The notes under the pieces: model-generated
What the model was told of the DNA's origin: nothing
Database searches by the model: none
What the model saw: the letters and a program-made list of their open reading frames with translations, nothing else
Made by a program: the position numbers and the translations under genes
From: Leucaena leucocephala
Lineage: Eukaryota; Streptophyta; Magnoliopsida; Fabales; Fabaceae
Length of the DNA stretch: 64,000 bases
NCBI GenBank assembly: GCA_037074615.1
Contig: CM073562.1
Location: 9,285,001 to 9,349,000, forward strand
Reading direction: 5' to 3'
Shown here: positions 24,175-35,833 of the stretch, piece after piece
Numbering within the stretch: position 1 is the first letter of the stretch
Layout: each line of letters starts with the position of its first letter

Positions 24175-24578
24175 TAGGTTGTGTAGAGAGTGTGGAGAGA
24201 ATGTTGGAGTACTGCTTCTTTGCTGTATTTGGTCAAAACTAGCCTCCTTATGGACACTTTGGTCGTGAGTAGAAAGCACAGAGGCACGATCAGATTTTCT
24301 TTATATTGTGATTTCTTTTCTGCTCACATTAGTCCTTGGTTCTCCCCCAAAATACCTGCAATTCAAAACTAAATCTAACTGTAAAAGTCCAAATCAGTAA
24401 AGAACAATATTTATACAGTTTAGAAGGGTTAATTTACCATTTTACCCTTTAATTAGCATATTGCCAAACACAATCATTTACTACCACAAAAGCACAAATG
24501 TAGGTATAAAATGAATCGAAAATTCGTAATAAGACCCTGAAAATGTTACAGAAACTGTACACAATTTGTGTTCTATCA

Positions 24579-24592
24579 ATTCCCCCATACTT
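24579..24592 (-). other. Polypurine tract of the Athila-like element
   Basis: The minus strand reads TTCAAGTATGGGGGAAT directly before the 3' LTR start TGATAG. This purine run is where plus-strand DNA synthesis would be primed. Confidence 0.7.
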
Positions 24593-26732
24593 GAACCTTT
24601 GTACTCCTGGACAAAGATATGAAGTATACCTAAGCCAAAGCTATTAAATCCAAGGTAATAACATAATCCATAGTGACACCTTAAGATAATTAATATACCA
24701 TCTTTTGGGAATACAAAGGTGATAATATGAGCAATGCCAAGTAATCGACTACTAATTGAAATCAACCTCAACTATATGAGCTCAATAAATTCTCTGTAAG
24801 GATGTAAGTGTTTCGCTCTCCATGTCCTCTCATTGTTAAGGTTTTTTCAATCAAATTCAATTAGAAAACATCATACCATATGCTTGTAATGGCTCTAAAT
24901 CTCATCAACTATACAACACTTATCCAGAGAATCAAGAGGTCTTTTAAGGGTGAAATGATAGAGATAGGCCATGTGGAATGGAATATGAAGGACAAAAAGT
25001 ACCATATGCAATGATGATGAATATATAGCATGAATTCATGTCTTCCGAGATTTAGAGGTGGTAATTGTGCTAATAGGAGTTGATAATAATGCATAATTTA
25101 TTTCTCCTTTCTTTCTTCTTCAATTTTTCTTGCACCATCTCTTTTTTTTTTGGCACCTTGTATATAAAAGATGTAACACAATATAACAATAACAATGATT
25201 TTTTGACATGAGTAAAAGTTTATTTGAAAAAGAGTGTCATGCATATATAACTTTCTATGATGGAAAAAGAAAAGTGATGGCCTTAAAGGGGGTGACTATG
25301 GATAAAATATGTGATGGGCTTTTGTTTGGGATAAAAGGGTTTAGAAATAAATGCCTCTATCATCTAGAGGGTATGAATCAATTGAATAACCACTCAATAT
25401 AGAAATTTAGGCTGAGAATCCTTCCAACTAAGGTTTAATCTAAATTTCACATAAGCTAAAGTTTTAAACAATGTTCATCATTCACTAGGCATTAAAACAC
25501 TTATCACAATTGAAAATCCTCTTGAATGACGTATTAAAAGTTCCAAGGTAATCAATTAGAATCATGTAATAATCCCAAATTTAATAGTAAAAACTAGAGT
25601 GTTTCTAATTCAGTTCCTATTTCTAAAAATTCAAGTGTGATAATGGTTTCTATAAACTATTTAATGTAAAAGGTTGAAAATAAGAAGGCCATGAATCATT
25701 TATTTATAAAAAAAAATTTAGTAGCTCAAAAGGAATCCCTCTATACAGCATTGCATAAAGAAAAGAGAAGGTAAATGGACATTTTCACACTCAGGTTATG
25801 ACTTGAAGCAGTGAAGGTCACGATCCTATTTCATAGTTGATGCTTGCCCTAAACTTCCAACAAGTAGTCGAGACCATACAACATATAGGTCACAACTAAA
25901 GTACCCAGAGAGACATTGTCGTGACCTAAGGCACTCATGTCATGACTTATTTTCACAAAGAGTATATTAAGTCCAAAATTCCATGTCAGGTCATGACCAT
26001 ACAACATATAGGTCATGACAAAATACCACAGAGGCTACTACTTAATGCTTTTCAAGCCCAAAGCATCTTTTACATTGAAACCTTTATGGCTAACCGTAAA
26101 ATAGTTTAAATTGGGGATCCAATTTTTAACAATTCATCATTCACTAAAATCAAAAATAAAAAAATTTATGATGAAAGATTGGATTAATTGAAGAATTTGC
26201 ATTAATTAGCACATAAACAATAATATTTCCCTTACACTTAAACTTGACAGTGTCCTCACTATCAGCATAATATATTTCTCCCACAACAAACTAATACACA
26301 ACTCAATACAAATTCAACAATGAAGCACACAGTCACATTCAAATCATACATCGCAATACAAAGAAAGCAAAGATGACAAGATAGGTAAACTATAGCATGT
26401 AATTGAGTGTGTCACACCTCAGATAACCATCATTGAAGAAATAACACATGGGCAACACAGGGTTATTATTCAAAAATAGAAACAAACTAAGATGAAACGC
26501 TATCCTATTGAATAATCAAGCAGAAAAATTAACTACTACTTCTACTGGTTCATCCCTTTTCAATCATCAAACCAAAATGTCAAGCATATATCACATTAGG
26601 CAAATTTGTAAAAGGTAAGAGATAGGAAAGGGACAACTTGGCCTCAAGGCGGCATAGCAGATTCCTCATAAAGTTTTAAATTGTGGTCATTTGACTGAAA
26701 GATTTTGCCCGTTGCCTCCTTCTTCAACTCAA
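24593..26732 (-). other. Region between integrase and 3' LTR, no env-like frame
   Basis: In autonomous Athila elements an env-like gene can lie here. No sense-strand frame longer than about 100 codons is present and none has visible signal or membrane-anchor features. Copies of the GTCGTGACC/GGTCATGACC word and nearby CAGAGAG occur at 25795-26040. An antisense ORF at 25208-25402 has no recognisable domain. Confidence 0.45.
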
Positions 26733-27539
26733 TCATCCCAAATTTGTGACTTTATCAACTGTGTAAGGTCCATCCCAGCTAGTTTTGAATTTACCATGTT
26801 TGAACTTGAACCTAGCTTTATACCTTAATAGTCTATCACCCTCCTTAAACCTTTTCCTCAAAATATGAGAATCATAGATTACTTTTGTCTTCAGTTTATA
26901 AATCTCAGAGTTACTATAGGCATCTAACCTAATCTCCTCCAACTCTTGAATCTGCAACAACCTCTCTAAACTAGCTTCTACAAGGTCCTCATTGAAAGCC
27001 TTTACTACCCAAAATATTTTATGCTCTATTTCCATAGGCATGTGACAAGCTTTCCTAAAAACCATCCTATAAAGGGACATGCCTGGAGGGGTTTGAAAGT
27101 TGTTCTGTACGCCCATAAAGTATATCAAGTCTGAAATTCCAATCCTTATTTGATGGCTTAACAATCTTTTCAAGAATGTGCTTTTTCCCCTATTAGAAAC
27201 CTCTGCTAGACCATTAGTTTGAGAATGGTATGGGGTTGAGACTTTGGGCGTAACACCATATTTTGCTAATAATTTATTGATTAGCTTATTGTAGAAGTAG
27301 GTACCTTGGTCACTGATTAATTCTTTGGGCACTCCAAACCTACTAAAGATATGAGACCTTATAAACTTGGAGACCATTTGTGCATCATCTAGTCTTATAG
27401 GAATGCCTCTACCCATCAAGAGAAATAGTCTACAGATAATAAAATGTAATGAAATCCCACTGAGGGTGGAAAAGGTCCTATGAAATTGATTCTCCAAACA
27501 TCGAAAACCTCACAAAATATAATAGGTTGTTGTGACATC
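26733..27539 (-). pseudogene. Athila-like integrase core and C-terminal domain, broken
   Basis: From the copia solo-LTR insertion at 27540 the minus strand continues the integrase. The first catalytic position reads WRINFIGPF where the family has an Asp, so Asp has become Asn. An in-frame TGA and a frameshift follow near 27420. The second Asp (LISDQGTYF) and the Glu (GLAEVSNRG) of the DDE triad are present. A 254-codon open piece (27497-26733) runs on through the basic C-terminal part (KLKTKVIYDSH, SWDGPYTV), which resembles the GPY/F module of Ty3/gypsy integrases. It is not functional as it stands. Confidence 0.8.
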
Positions 27540-29411
27540 TGTAAGGAATTAGAAGACACGCAGCGGAAATTAATTTAAAAATTTTTCCATTCCTTGCCAG
27601 GATCTACCGTATGTGTTTAAGTCAAGTGGGAAGAAGCATTACCCTCAGTGTTTCTCAGCGACTTCCACAGCTTTTCTCCGCGGCTGGTGATCTCTTTCCG
27701 ATCGTAAGGAGACGTCCACAGCTTCTCTCCGCGGCTCATGCTCTCTTTTTGATCGCAAGAAGTCGACTCCTCAGGTCGTCTTCCTCTACTGGTATCCACA
27801 CGAACAGCGTTCCAACCACGAACGATGTGCTAGCGTCTCCTGTCCCTCCAAGGCTTTCTCAAGAGTTCGTCCTCTCCGTCTCTACTTCAGCAGTTTCTTA
27901 TCTGCAAACCTTTTGCAGATTCTGTTCGGCCCTTTTTGTGTTATGTGTTGTATTCAAAACGTAGCTCCTAAAATCAGATATATAGGATGCTCTGCGTTTT
28001 TCTCAACCGAATTGGATTTTGGAATTAATCTATATTAATTTCGAATACAATATCACATATTGTATAATTTGATAAGAAACTAATTAAATAAATAATGTTT
28101 ATATTAAATCTGTCCCACAGATTTAATTCACCTATTTATTTAATTTAAATAAAGATAAGATTGGACTGTATTTTATTTATTCTCAGAAATCAAATTTGAG
28201 ATATCCTATCAATTTGAATTTCAAATTCAAACGTGATAGAGATTTAATTTATCCTTATAAATTAAATCTTGTAAATATCTCTTATATGAGATATCCTATC
28301 AATTTGAATTTTAAATTCAAACGTGATAGAGATTTAATTTATCCTTATAAATTAAATCTTGTAAATATCTCTTATATGAGATATCCTATCAATTTGAATT
28401 TCAAATTCAAATGTGATAGAGATTTAATTTATCCTTATAAATTAAATCCTATATATCCCTTATATATAATATATATATACGAATATAAATATAAATAAAT
28501 ATATACATCAACCCTGGATCATTCATTGAATCTAGACACGTCTTAGATTCAATGAATCTGGACATCATAGCTCGTGTTGGGCTATTTTGTGTGTGACCCT
28601 GTAGGCCCATATGAAGTTGGCAGTGGGCCATTTGCTATACTGGCCCACAAGTCACAAGCGGTCTCTAGCAAGACATAACGACTACCCAAATCATATGAGA
28701 ATTGATAAACGATGTAACCTTTTATACAACCATATCATGTCCCTTCTGTCACGCGATATTTTGGTCATGGATGAGGCATGGATAATGTCATCCTCCTATT
28801 CCTGACCATTACTTTCTCGATCCCTGAGTAGTCTAACTATAGAAATGGAACTATCTTTCCATTACAGTATGGCCATACATTTCTCAGACTCACTCATCGA
28901 GGGGCCCAGTAATATCTCTCTACGAATGTGAGGGACAAATTCCATCTTGACCATTCACATTCCCCCGCATGAAAAACCACTAAGCCCGAACATAGTCTTT
29001 ATGATCACTCGGTCAAAAGTGACTTTTAACTAGGCCAAAGCTGAGCGTTTGTCATGTAGGAATCCATGATGATCTCAGGTCAAACGGCATAGTGACATGG
29101 TTTGTATATGAGAGAAGATTATGACGTAACCCATGTAACTCTCTCATAGCGGGTCAGTCCAACACCTTGTACTCTTACATATGTATATGACTTTAATTTA
29201 TATCTCTATACATCTTCAAAGTCATACTGGTCTTATTTCATCTCTGCTCCCACACAGATGACCGACCAGGGACATTTAGGATAAGATCATGAATTATCCA
29301 AGGATGGTCATCTCAGTAAACATGCAAATAATATGATAACACAATTAATAAATTCATAAATCAATAATGTTCATAAGACAATGATTGGCCCCTAGGGCAC
29401 GTTTTCCAATA
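27540..29411 (-). mobile_element. Copia solo LTR, 1.87 kb, inside the Athila-like integrase
   Basis: In minus orientation it is collinear with the LTRs of the copia element at 33950-42307, from the U3 start (29411, terminal G changed to A) to ...CCTTACA at 27540. The flanking 5-mers ACATC (27535-27539) and ATTTC (29412-29416) match at three positions, plausible for an eroded duplication. It separates the integrase zinc-binding part from its core, and those parts read on across it. No internal sequence remains, so it is a solo LTR. It contains the three-unit 90-bp array at about 28198-28455. Confidence 0.8.
28198..28455 (-). repeat. 90-bp tandem hairpin array in the copia solo LTR
   Basis: Three units of exactly 90 bp (marker ATATCCTATC at 28201, 28291, 28381). 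Each has a 13-bp inverted repeat with a 4-nt loop (AGATTTAATTTAT-CCTT-ATAAATTAAATCT at 28240-28269, then 28330-28359 and 28420-28449, the last with one mismatch) and a palindromic ATTTGAATTTCAAAT. Because 90 is a multiple of three, the array also reads as a repetitive ORF, which I do not take for a protein. Confidence 0.85.
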
Positions 29412-29545
29412 ATTTCACCCTGATCTTTTTAGATAATAGTAGATAGAAACAATGCTCGTAAGGAGTCCTATTGACACCTGTCACAGGCTCTACAAAACTC
29501 AAAAGCATCTTTGAAAAGGGAAGGCCAATAAGAACCATATTTAAG
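29412..29545 (-). pseudogene. Athila-like integrase zinc-binding segment
   Basis: Minus-strand translation gives YGSYWPSLFKD...CRACDRCQ, the end of the integrase HHCC zinc domain with its CxxC pair. It is fused on its upstream side directly to reverse-transcriptase sequence, and on its downstream side it is interrupted by the copia solo LTR. Confidence 0.75.
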
Positions 29546-30285
29546 GACCCTACGTGCCGTAGAAAATATTAAAGTTCTTTGAAAGTTGTTGGGTAGGGCA
29601 ACGAGGAAATGACTTTAATTTTCACTTTATCCACCTCAATTCCCTTGCTAGATATAAGATGTCCAAGTCTATTTCATGATCAACCATGAAATGGCACTTT
29701 TCAAAGTTTAAAACTAATTTTTTCTCAATACATCTAGCAAGGATGCTATCATGGCTCTCTATACACTTATCAAAAGAATTACCATATACAATAAAATCAT
29801 CCATAAACACATCCATGCTTTTTCAATAAAATTATCAAATATAGAAAGCATACAATAATGAAATGTGCCTAGAGCATTAAACAAACCAAATGACATTATT
29901 TTATAGGCATATATACCAAAGGGGCATGTAAATATGGTCTTTCTTTGTCCCTCAGATCTATTGGAATATAGAAATATCCTAAATACCCATATAAGAAATA
30001 ATAATGGCTTTTCCCTGCGAATCTCTCAAGCATTTGGTCAATCAAAGGCAAAGAAAAATGATCTTTCCTAGTAGACTCATTCAACTTTTGATAATCAATA
30101 AAATCCCTTAATGAATTTTGCACTCTAGTATGTATCAATTCATTATTCTCATTATTTACTACTATCAGTCTGTTCTTTTTAGGCACCACATGCACAATTG
30201 ATACCCATTCACTATCTAAAATATCATATATGATTCCTGCCTTTAACAATTTACTAATCTCCTTCCCAACTATATCAGCGATCAA
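29546..30285 (-). pseudogene. Athila-like reverse transcriptase, RNase H deleted
   Basis: The 129-codon piece at 30285-29896 has the RT start (KEISKLLKAGIIY, VVPKK, DYQKLNESTRKDHFSLPLIDQMLER, YGYLGYFYIPI). After a frameshift and stops, the piece at 29816-29622 carries the catalytic VFMDDFIVYGNSFD motif and NFEKCHFMV. About 80 bp further the frame reads TTFKEL-stop-YFLRHVG, the start of the segment that normally leads into the connection and RNase H. It then passes at about 29545-29552 straight into the integrase YGSYW segment. Roughly 1 kb, including all of RNase H, is therefore missing. Confidence 0.8.
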
Positions 30286-31524
30286 TAGATTTAATCTTCT
30301 TTAGGGTTGTTTAATTGGCTTGGAATCTTTACTTAGCAAAATCCTATGAGTGTAAATAGTGTCATCTATCCCTTTTATATCAGCTACTTGCCAACCCAAG
30401 GTCTCTATATTATTTCTAAGCATACTTAATAACCTAGACTCTTCACTATTAGTTAAAGAACTAGAAATTATTACTGACAATTTTGAGTCTGTCTCAAGGT
30501 AAGCATACTTTAGGTTTGAAGGTAAATCTTTTAACTTTAATTCTGGGGGTTGGACAATATAAGGGATAAAATAGGGAAAATCATTTAAATTAGAAATACT
30601 CCCTTTGGTTTATCCTTGGAGGTTGCTCATATTCAGCTCATTAGGATACTCCATCTTCCCTGTAATCTCATTAGGAATTGCACTAAATTTAAGTTGGTTT
30701 ATAGCTACAACATAGTTGAGATCAATCCACTTCACTCTTGCATCATTATTTGAGATAAATCATTTAAGAATTTTAAAGTATGAGAGGTAATTGGTGAATA
30801 TGAGTGAGGGTAAGTAGAGTTAGAACATATTGGCCCTTTAACTAAAATAGTAGAAAGTGGAACTAAAGGAATATGAGATTCATTGGCTGTGTCTACTATT
30901 TTTGGTCGTGATATCTTAGGCTTATCTTCAACTTCTCATCATGACTCAAACTGACAGTGAGTGTCTCTAAAACTTTTGGTTGTGACCTAATCGTCATTTA
31001 GTCGCGAATTGGGATCATAGAGAGTCTCTTCCTCAGTATCTTGATATTTAGTTACGACATCATCATCCTTACATCGTGACATATCGTCTCGGGAGATACT
31101 AGTTGCAACCAAAAAATCATCCTGTCTCGACTCTGTTGCACAGAGAGTCTCTTCCTCATCAAGTTCATATCTAGTCGCGACGTTGGGGTCTTTACATCGT
31201 GACTTGTGTTCACATAAACTCGATCCCTCTTTGTTTGTTCTACTTTGAGCTTCCACAATGTCTTCTATTCCTATAAAATTACTCACAAATTCCTTTCCAA
31301 AAACATTATCACTGGCAATTGATGAAATCGTATCAATGTTAGAAGGGAATGAGAAATCTTTGGAAACTGAAAGCATGCTATTCACATCAAAACAATGAAA
31401 ACATGAAGCATTTCCTTCACAAGCGAAAAAAAGAATAAATATATGGGAGAGATTCAAAATAGTTATCATAAGCACTTAAAGATGTATCTGAATCCTCACG
31501 CTCTTGAAACGCTTAATGGGAGTT
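30286..31524 (-). other. Protease-RT linker of the Athila-like element, rich in GTCGYGAC words
   Basis: It includes an acidic minus-strand ORF of 162 codons (31475-30987) with no recognised domain. The notable content is DNA-level: the word GTCGCGAC or GTCGTGAC and close variants recur at 30904, 30999, 31076, 31173 and 31195, often with AGAGAGTCTCTTCC blocks (31019 and 31142). The next recognisable coding part downstream is the RT at 30285. Confidence 0.45.
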
Positions 31525-32311
31525 TTAAGTATTATGCAACATAGGATCATACTTATCCCTAGTTTCTTTAATAGCATAATCAATGGCATTCAATTCAACA
31601 AAAGTAGAATTATCAAAAGGATATTTCATCACTTCATTCATATTGAAAGTCACTACATGTCCTCCAACTTTCATTGTAATAGAACTATACTTCATACTAA
31701 TGATTGTCTTAGAAGTTTGAAGGAAAGGTCTACCTAGGATCAAAGTGCTCTCATTCACTAGTTAACTGGACATGTCCAGAACATAAAAATCAGCTAGGAA
31801 CAATAAATCCTTAACCTATACTAGAATATCCTCTAGAATTCCCTTAAGGTACCTAATTAATCTATCAGCTAATTGGAGCACTACACTTGTGTCTCTAATA
31901 TTGTTAATACCTAAAGGCTAGGTATACTGACCAAGGTATTACATTAATGGAAGCCCCTAGATTTAATAACGGTCCCTTAATATGAACCTTTCCTATAGTG
32001 CATGGGATTATGTAAGATCCTTGGTCTTAGCACTTAATCGGTAATTCGGTCTTAAAAAGTGATGACACAATAGTACTCACATGAATTCTCTCAAGATGCC
32101 TAAACTTTTTCTTATTAGTACACGACTCTTTTAAAAATTTAGCATATTTAGGATTTCTTTTAAGGAATTCAACCATAAGGATGTTTATTTCTAACTTGTT
32201 GAAGAGATTGAAAGCATATTTTGCAAATTTAGAATCTATATTTTTCTTTCTAGCAAAATATGATTTAGGAAAAAGGAGATCCTTTATACTTACCTCATTA
32301 CGTGTGCACAT
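31525..32311 (-). pseudogene. Athila-like pre-protease and protease region, catalytic Asp changed
   Basis: The 94-codon piece at 32311-32027 has the NPKYAKFLKE...KKKFRHLE pattern typical of the segment before the Athila protease. The frame continues with IPCTIGKVHIKGPLLNLGASINVIPWSVY, where the protease motif normally reads D-LGAS; here codon 31961-31963 is AAT, so Asp is Asn. After several stops, 31758-31525 resumes with LILGRPFLQTSK...MKYSSITMKVGG, the C-terminal part of the protease fold. An aspartic protease without its Asp would be inactive. Confidence 0.75.
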
Positions 32312-33219
32312 AGAGGCTATTTGCTTGCTCGACTTTGCCTTCTCAATTGCTTTCCCTTATATGTTGGTCTTGGAATTATCACTTCCTCTTCTTACTACTC
32401 TTGTGTTTCCTCTTGTGGTTGTGAGTTCTCCTCTTGGATTACCTTCTTGATCAAGAGCTGTTGTTCTTTAATACTCTATGATTTCCCAATATTCATTTGT
32501 GACATTGCTGAATTTTTAACTTTAGAATCTTCCATATCCTCCCTTGCTATTTCATCTTCCTTAAATCAGACTTTTCTCCCACTTCTGAGTGATATTGCAT
32601 TCAAACCCTTTGGATTAATGATAGTATTCGAAGGTATGCTACCACTGCTCTTTATTTGGATGTTACTTAATGTATTGGCAACTTGAGTTAAATGACTTGT
32701 AATATTTGCATTCTTAGAACTTAGCTCCTCAAGTTTCGTCCTTCTGCATACTTTGAAGGATTAAATCTATAGAGGTGAATTGACCATCATTCTCTTTGAG
32801 CTTATGGTCTATATTGGTCATTATACCATCCATGTTGTTCATTTGTGTAGCCATACTTTTTAACAACTGAGAAGTCTCATCTGGTCTTGATGCCACTAAA
32901 GCATTAGGGTGAGTTGGAATTATAGACCTTGCATTATTTTGGTATTTGCTTGAGGAAACACTACCTCCTTGGAATTAGTTTGGCTTATTTTTCCTACTCC
33001 CTCACATGAAATTTGGGTGGTCTCTCCAACTAGGGTTATACGTGTTGGAGTATGGGTCTCTCTTCTGGTATTGATTTTATCTCCCTTGATACATTGCTGC
33101 TACTTATTCATACTATCTATCATATGCACTCGTAGATGCATTATTAAACCGCATGACTCGCATCCTGTAACTAGTGCTTGTGAGGTTCCCACTACATGAA
33201 CTTGCTTTGTGGAATGCAG
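32312..33219 (-). other. Gag-protease spacer of the Athila-like element
   Basis: No intact frame. Minus-strand pieces are polar and glutamine/asparagine-rich, as in the Athila region after gag. Antisense ORFs on the plus strand (32181-32686) are hydrophobic by-products of this composition. Confidence 0.4.
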
Positions 33220-33944
33220 CTCTCTTTCAATTAAATTCATCCTCTTTTCCATTCGGTTTCCTAAAGTTGCTATTTCTGCTAAGATCTCATTTGAATTATT
33301 TGAAGATGATGAGGGAATTCTATTTAGATCCCTAGTCTGATAGTCTTTATTAGTAATCTTCTAGAATAACTCCTAACTTGCTTGTGGAGTCTTATCTCTC
33401 AAAGAGCCATTTTCTGGTGCATTCAAGGATACCTGATTGTGAGGGAGTAGACTATAAAAAAATGTCTACTAGATTAGCCTTTGTCATGTTATGATGTGGA
33501 TAATAAGCCAACAAATTGATAAATCTTGTCCAATATTCATGTAATGACTCTCCATCTTGTTGTAGAATGTTTGTAATCTCCTTCTTCATCCGAGTTATCT
33601 TCGAGGCTAGGAAGAACTGTTCTAGATATGTTGACTTCAAATGATCCCATGTAAGAGTAGAGAAATGAGTTACTAGATTATATAGCTACTCCTTAGCCTT
33701 CTTTTCCAAAGTGAAATGGAAACATTTCCTTAAAATATCATTCAATGCAATCAATAGAGGCTCCATCGAAGAGTATATAATATGCATGGTTTGTAAGTGC
33801 CGATGTGGGCATTCTCCTACAAAACCATGAAATTTAGGTAAGTCTGCAATCAAAGCTCATTTAATTTCAAAATTGGCATTTTCAGTGTAAAAGCCATAAG
33901 GATCATAATTGACGTGCAAATGATTTATTTTCCTCACACTTCTA
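33220..33944 (-). pseudogene. Athila-like gag, main part
   Basis: The minus-strand frame from the copia insertion (33944) reads the Retrotrans_gag core: VNYDPYGFYTE, KFHGFVGECPHRHLQ, CFHFTLEKKAKE, then the 62-codon open piece 33640-33452 (KSTYLEQFFLASK...GESLHEYWTRF...PHHNMTKANLVDIF). At least three in-frame stops are present. It is collinear with the less damaged gag of the second copy at 51624-52719. The N-terminal part is at 42313-42539, on the other side of the copia element. Confidence 0.8.
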
Positions 33945-33949
33945 CTATC

Positions 33950-35814
33950 TGTTAAAAATCATGCCCTAGGGGCCAATCATTGTCTTATGAACATTATTGA
34001 TTTATGAATTTATTAATTGTGTTATCATATTATTTGCATGTTTACTATGATGATCATCCTTGGATAATTCATGATCTTATCCTAAATGTCTCTGGTCGGT
34101 CATCTATGCAAGAGCACAGATGAAATAAGACCAGTATGACTTTGAAGATATATAGAGATATAAATCAGAGTCATACGCACATGTAAGAGTACAAGGTGTT
34201 GGACTGACCCACTATGAGAGAACTGCATGGGTAACGTCATAAGCTTCTCTCATATACAAACCATGTCAATATGCCCTTTGACCTGAGATCATCATGGATT
34301 CCTACATGAAAAACGCTCAGCTTTGACCTAGTCAAAAGTCACTTTTGAGCAAGTGATCACAAAGACTATGTTTGGATTTAGTGGTTTTTCATGCGGAGGA
34401 ATGTGAATGGTCAAGATGGAATTTGTCCCTCATATTCGTAGAGAGATATTACTGGGCCCCTTGATGAGTGAGTCTGAGAAATGTATGGCCATACTATAAT
34501 GGAAAGGTAGTTCTATTTCTACAGTCATACTACTCAGGGATCGAGAAAGTAAATATCAGGAATAGGAGGATGACATTATCTATGCCTCAACCATGACCAA
34601 AATATCGCGTGACAAAAGGGACATGATATGGTTGTATAAAAGGTTATATCGTTTAATGATCTTCATATAATTTGGGTAGTCATTATGTCTTGCTAGAGAC
34701 CGCTTACGACTTGTGGGCTAGTATAGCAAATGGCCCACTGCCAACTTCATATGGGCCTACAGGGTCGCATACAAAATAGCCCAACACAAGCTATGATGTC
34801 CAGATTCATTGAATCTAAGACATGTCCAGATTCAATAAAAAATCCAGGGTGGATATATATATTTATTTATATTTATATTTGTATATATATATAAATTCGT
34901 ATATATATATTATATAAGAGATATATAAGATTTAATTTATAAGGATAAATTAAATCTCTATCACGTTTGAATTTGAAATTCAAATTGATAGGATATCTCA
35001 TATAAGAGATAATTATAAGATTTAATTTATAAGGATAAATTAAATCCCTATCACGTTTGAATTTAAAATTCAAATTGATAGGATATCTCATATAACAGAT
35101 ATTTATAAGATTTACTTTATAAGGATAAATTAAATCCCTATCACGTTTGAATTTGAAATTCAAATTAATAGGATATCTCAAATTTGATTTATGAGGATAA
35201 ATCAAATATAGTTCAGTCTCATCTTTATTTCAAGTTAAATAAATAGGTAATTAAATCTGTAGGACAGATTTAATATTATTTATTTAATTAGTTTCTTATA
35301 AAATTATACAATATATGATATTGTATTAATTTTGGAATTAATATAAGATTAACTCCAAAATCCAATTCGGTAGAGAGAAAAACGCATAACATCCTATATA
35401 TCAGATTTTAGGAGCTGCGTTTTCAGCAAGACACACAGAGAACACAGAGAGGCCAAAGGGGAATCTGTAAAAGGTTTGCAGATAAGAAACTGTTGAAATA
35501 GAGACGGAGAGGACGAATTCTTGGGAAAGCCCTGGAGGGATAAGAGATGCTAGCACGTCGTTCATGGTTGGAACGCTGTTCGTGTGGATACCAATAGAGG
35601 AAGCTGACATGAGTCGTCGACTTCTTGAGATTGGAAAGGGAGCATGAGCCGCAGAGAGAAGCTGTGAATGTAGTAACCAGAAGCTGTGGAAGTCGTCGAG
35701 GAACATTGAGGGTAATGCTTCTTCCCACTTGACTTAAACACATACGGTAGATCCTGGCAAGGAATGGAAAAATTTTTAAATTAATTTCCACTACGTGTCT
35801 TCCAATTCCTTACA
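33950..35814 (+). repeat. 5' LTR of the copia element
   Basis: 1,865 bp. It contains a tandem AT microsatellite (34852-34915), the three 90-bp hairpin units (about 34918-35185), a possible TATA box (CTATATATC at 35394-35402) and a GAGA-rich start of the presumed transcript. It aligns by eye along its whole length with the 3' LTR, with scattered substitutions and few gaps. Confidence 0.9.
34918..35185 (+). repeat. 90-bp tandem hairpin array, copia 5' LTR
   Basis: Three 90-bp units (marker CAAATTGATA at 34981, 35071 and CAAATTAATA at 35161). The first unit has the perfect 13-bp stem and 4-nt loop at 34928-34957. Later units carry one or two changes in the stem. Confidence 0.85.
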
Positions 35815-35815
35815 G

Positions 35816-35833
35816 TGGTATCAGAGCTATACC
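35816..35833 (+). other. Primer-binding site of the copia element
   Basis: TGGTATCAGAGCTATACC, one base after the LTR. TGGTATCAGAGC is the complement of the plant initiator Met-tRNA 3' end, the usual primer for copia elements. Confidence 0.9.

Larger units (their letters stand above)
18998..24578 (-). repeat. 3' LTR of the Athila-like element, interrupted by Harbinger
   Basis: In sense it starts TGATAGAACAC at 24578, after the purine tract, and ends ...CTTCAAATTA at 18998, so the terminal CA has decayed to TA. Without the Harbinger insertion (19868-24174) and its 3-bp target copy it is about 1.27 kb, close to the 5' LTR at 46298-47761. The 5' LTR supplies the uninterrupted version of the Harbinger target. 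Confidence 0.8.

Noticed and set aside
28198..28455. Possible CRISPR-like repeat array
   Set aside because: Units are contiguous 90-bp repeats without variable spacers, in plant LTR sequence.
28196..28498. ORF with three near-identical 30-residue repeats (also antisense at 34873-35205 and 41391-41699)
   Set aside because: It is the 90-bp LTR hairpin array read as codons. The frame is open only because 90 is divisible by three, and its orientation relative to the LTR sense strand is antisense.
30987..31475. Acidic 162-codon minus-strand ORF as a possible novel protein
   Set aside because: It lies in the protease-RT interval of a broken element and its composition follows the repeated GTCGYGAC/GAGAGTCTC words. 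It was treated as a DNA-level repeat region.
32181..32686. Hydrophobic plus-strand ORFs
   Set aside because: They are antisense to the Athila-like pre-protease and spacer region; no membrane-protein family was recognised.
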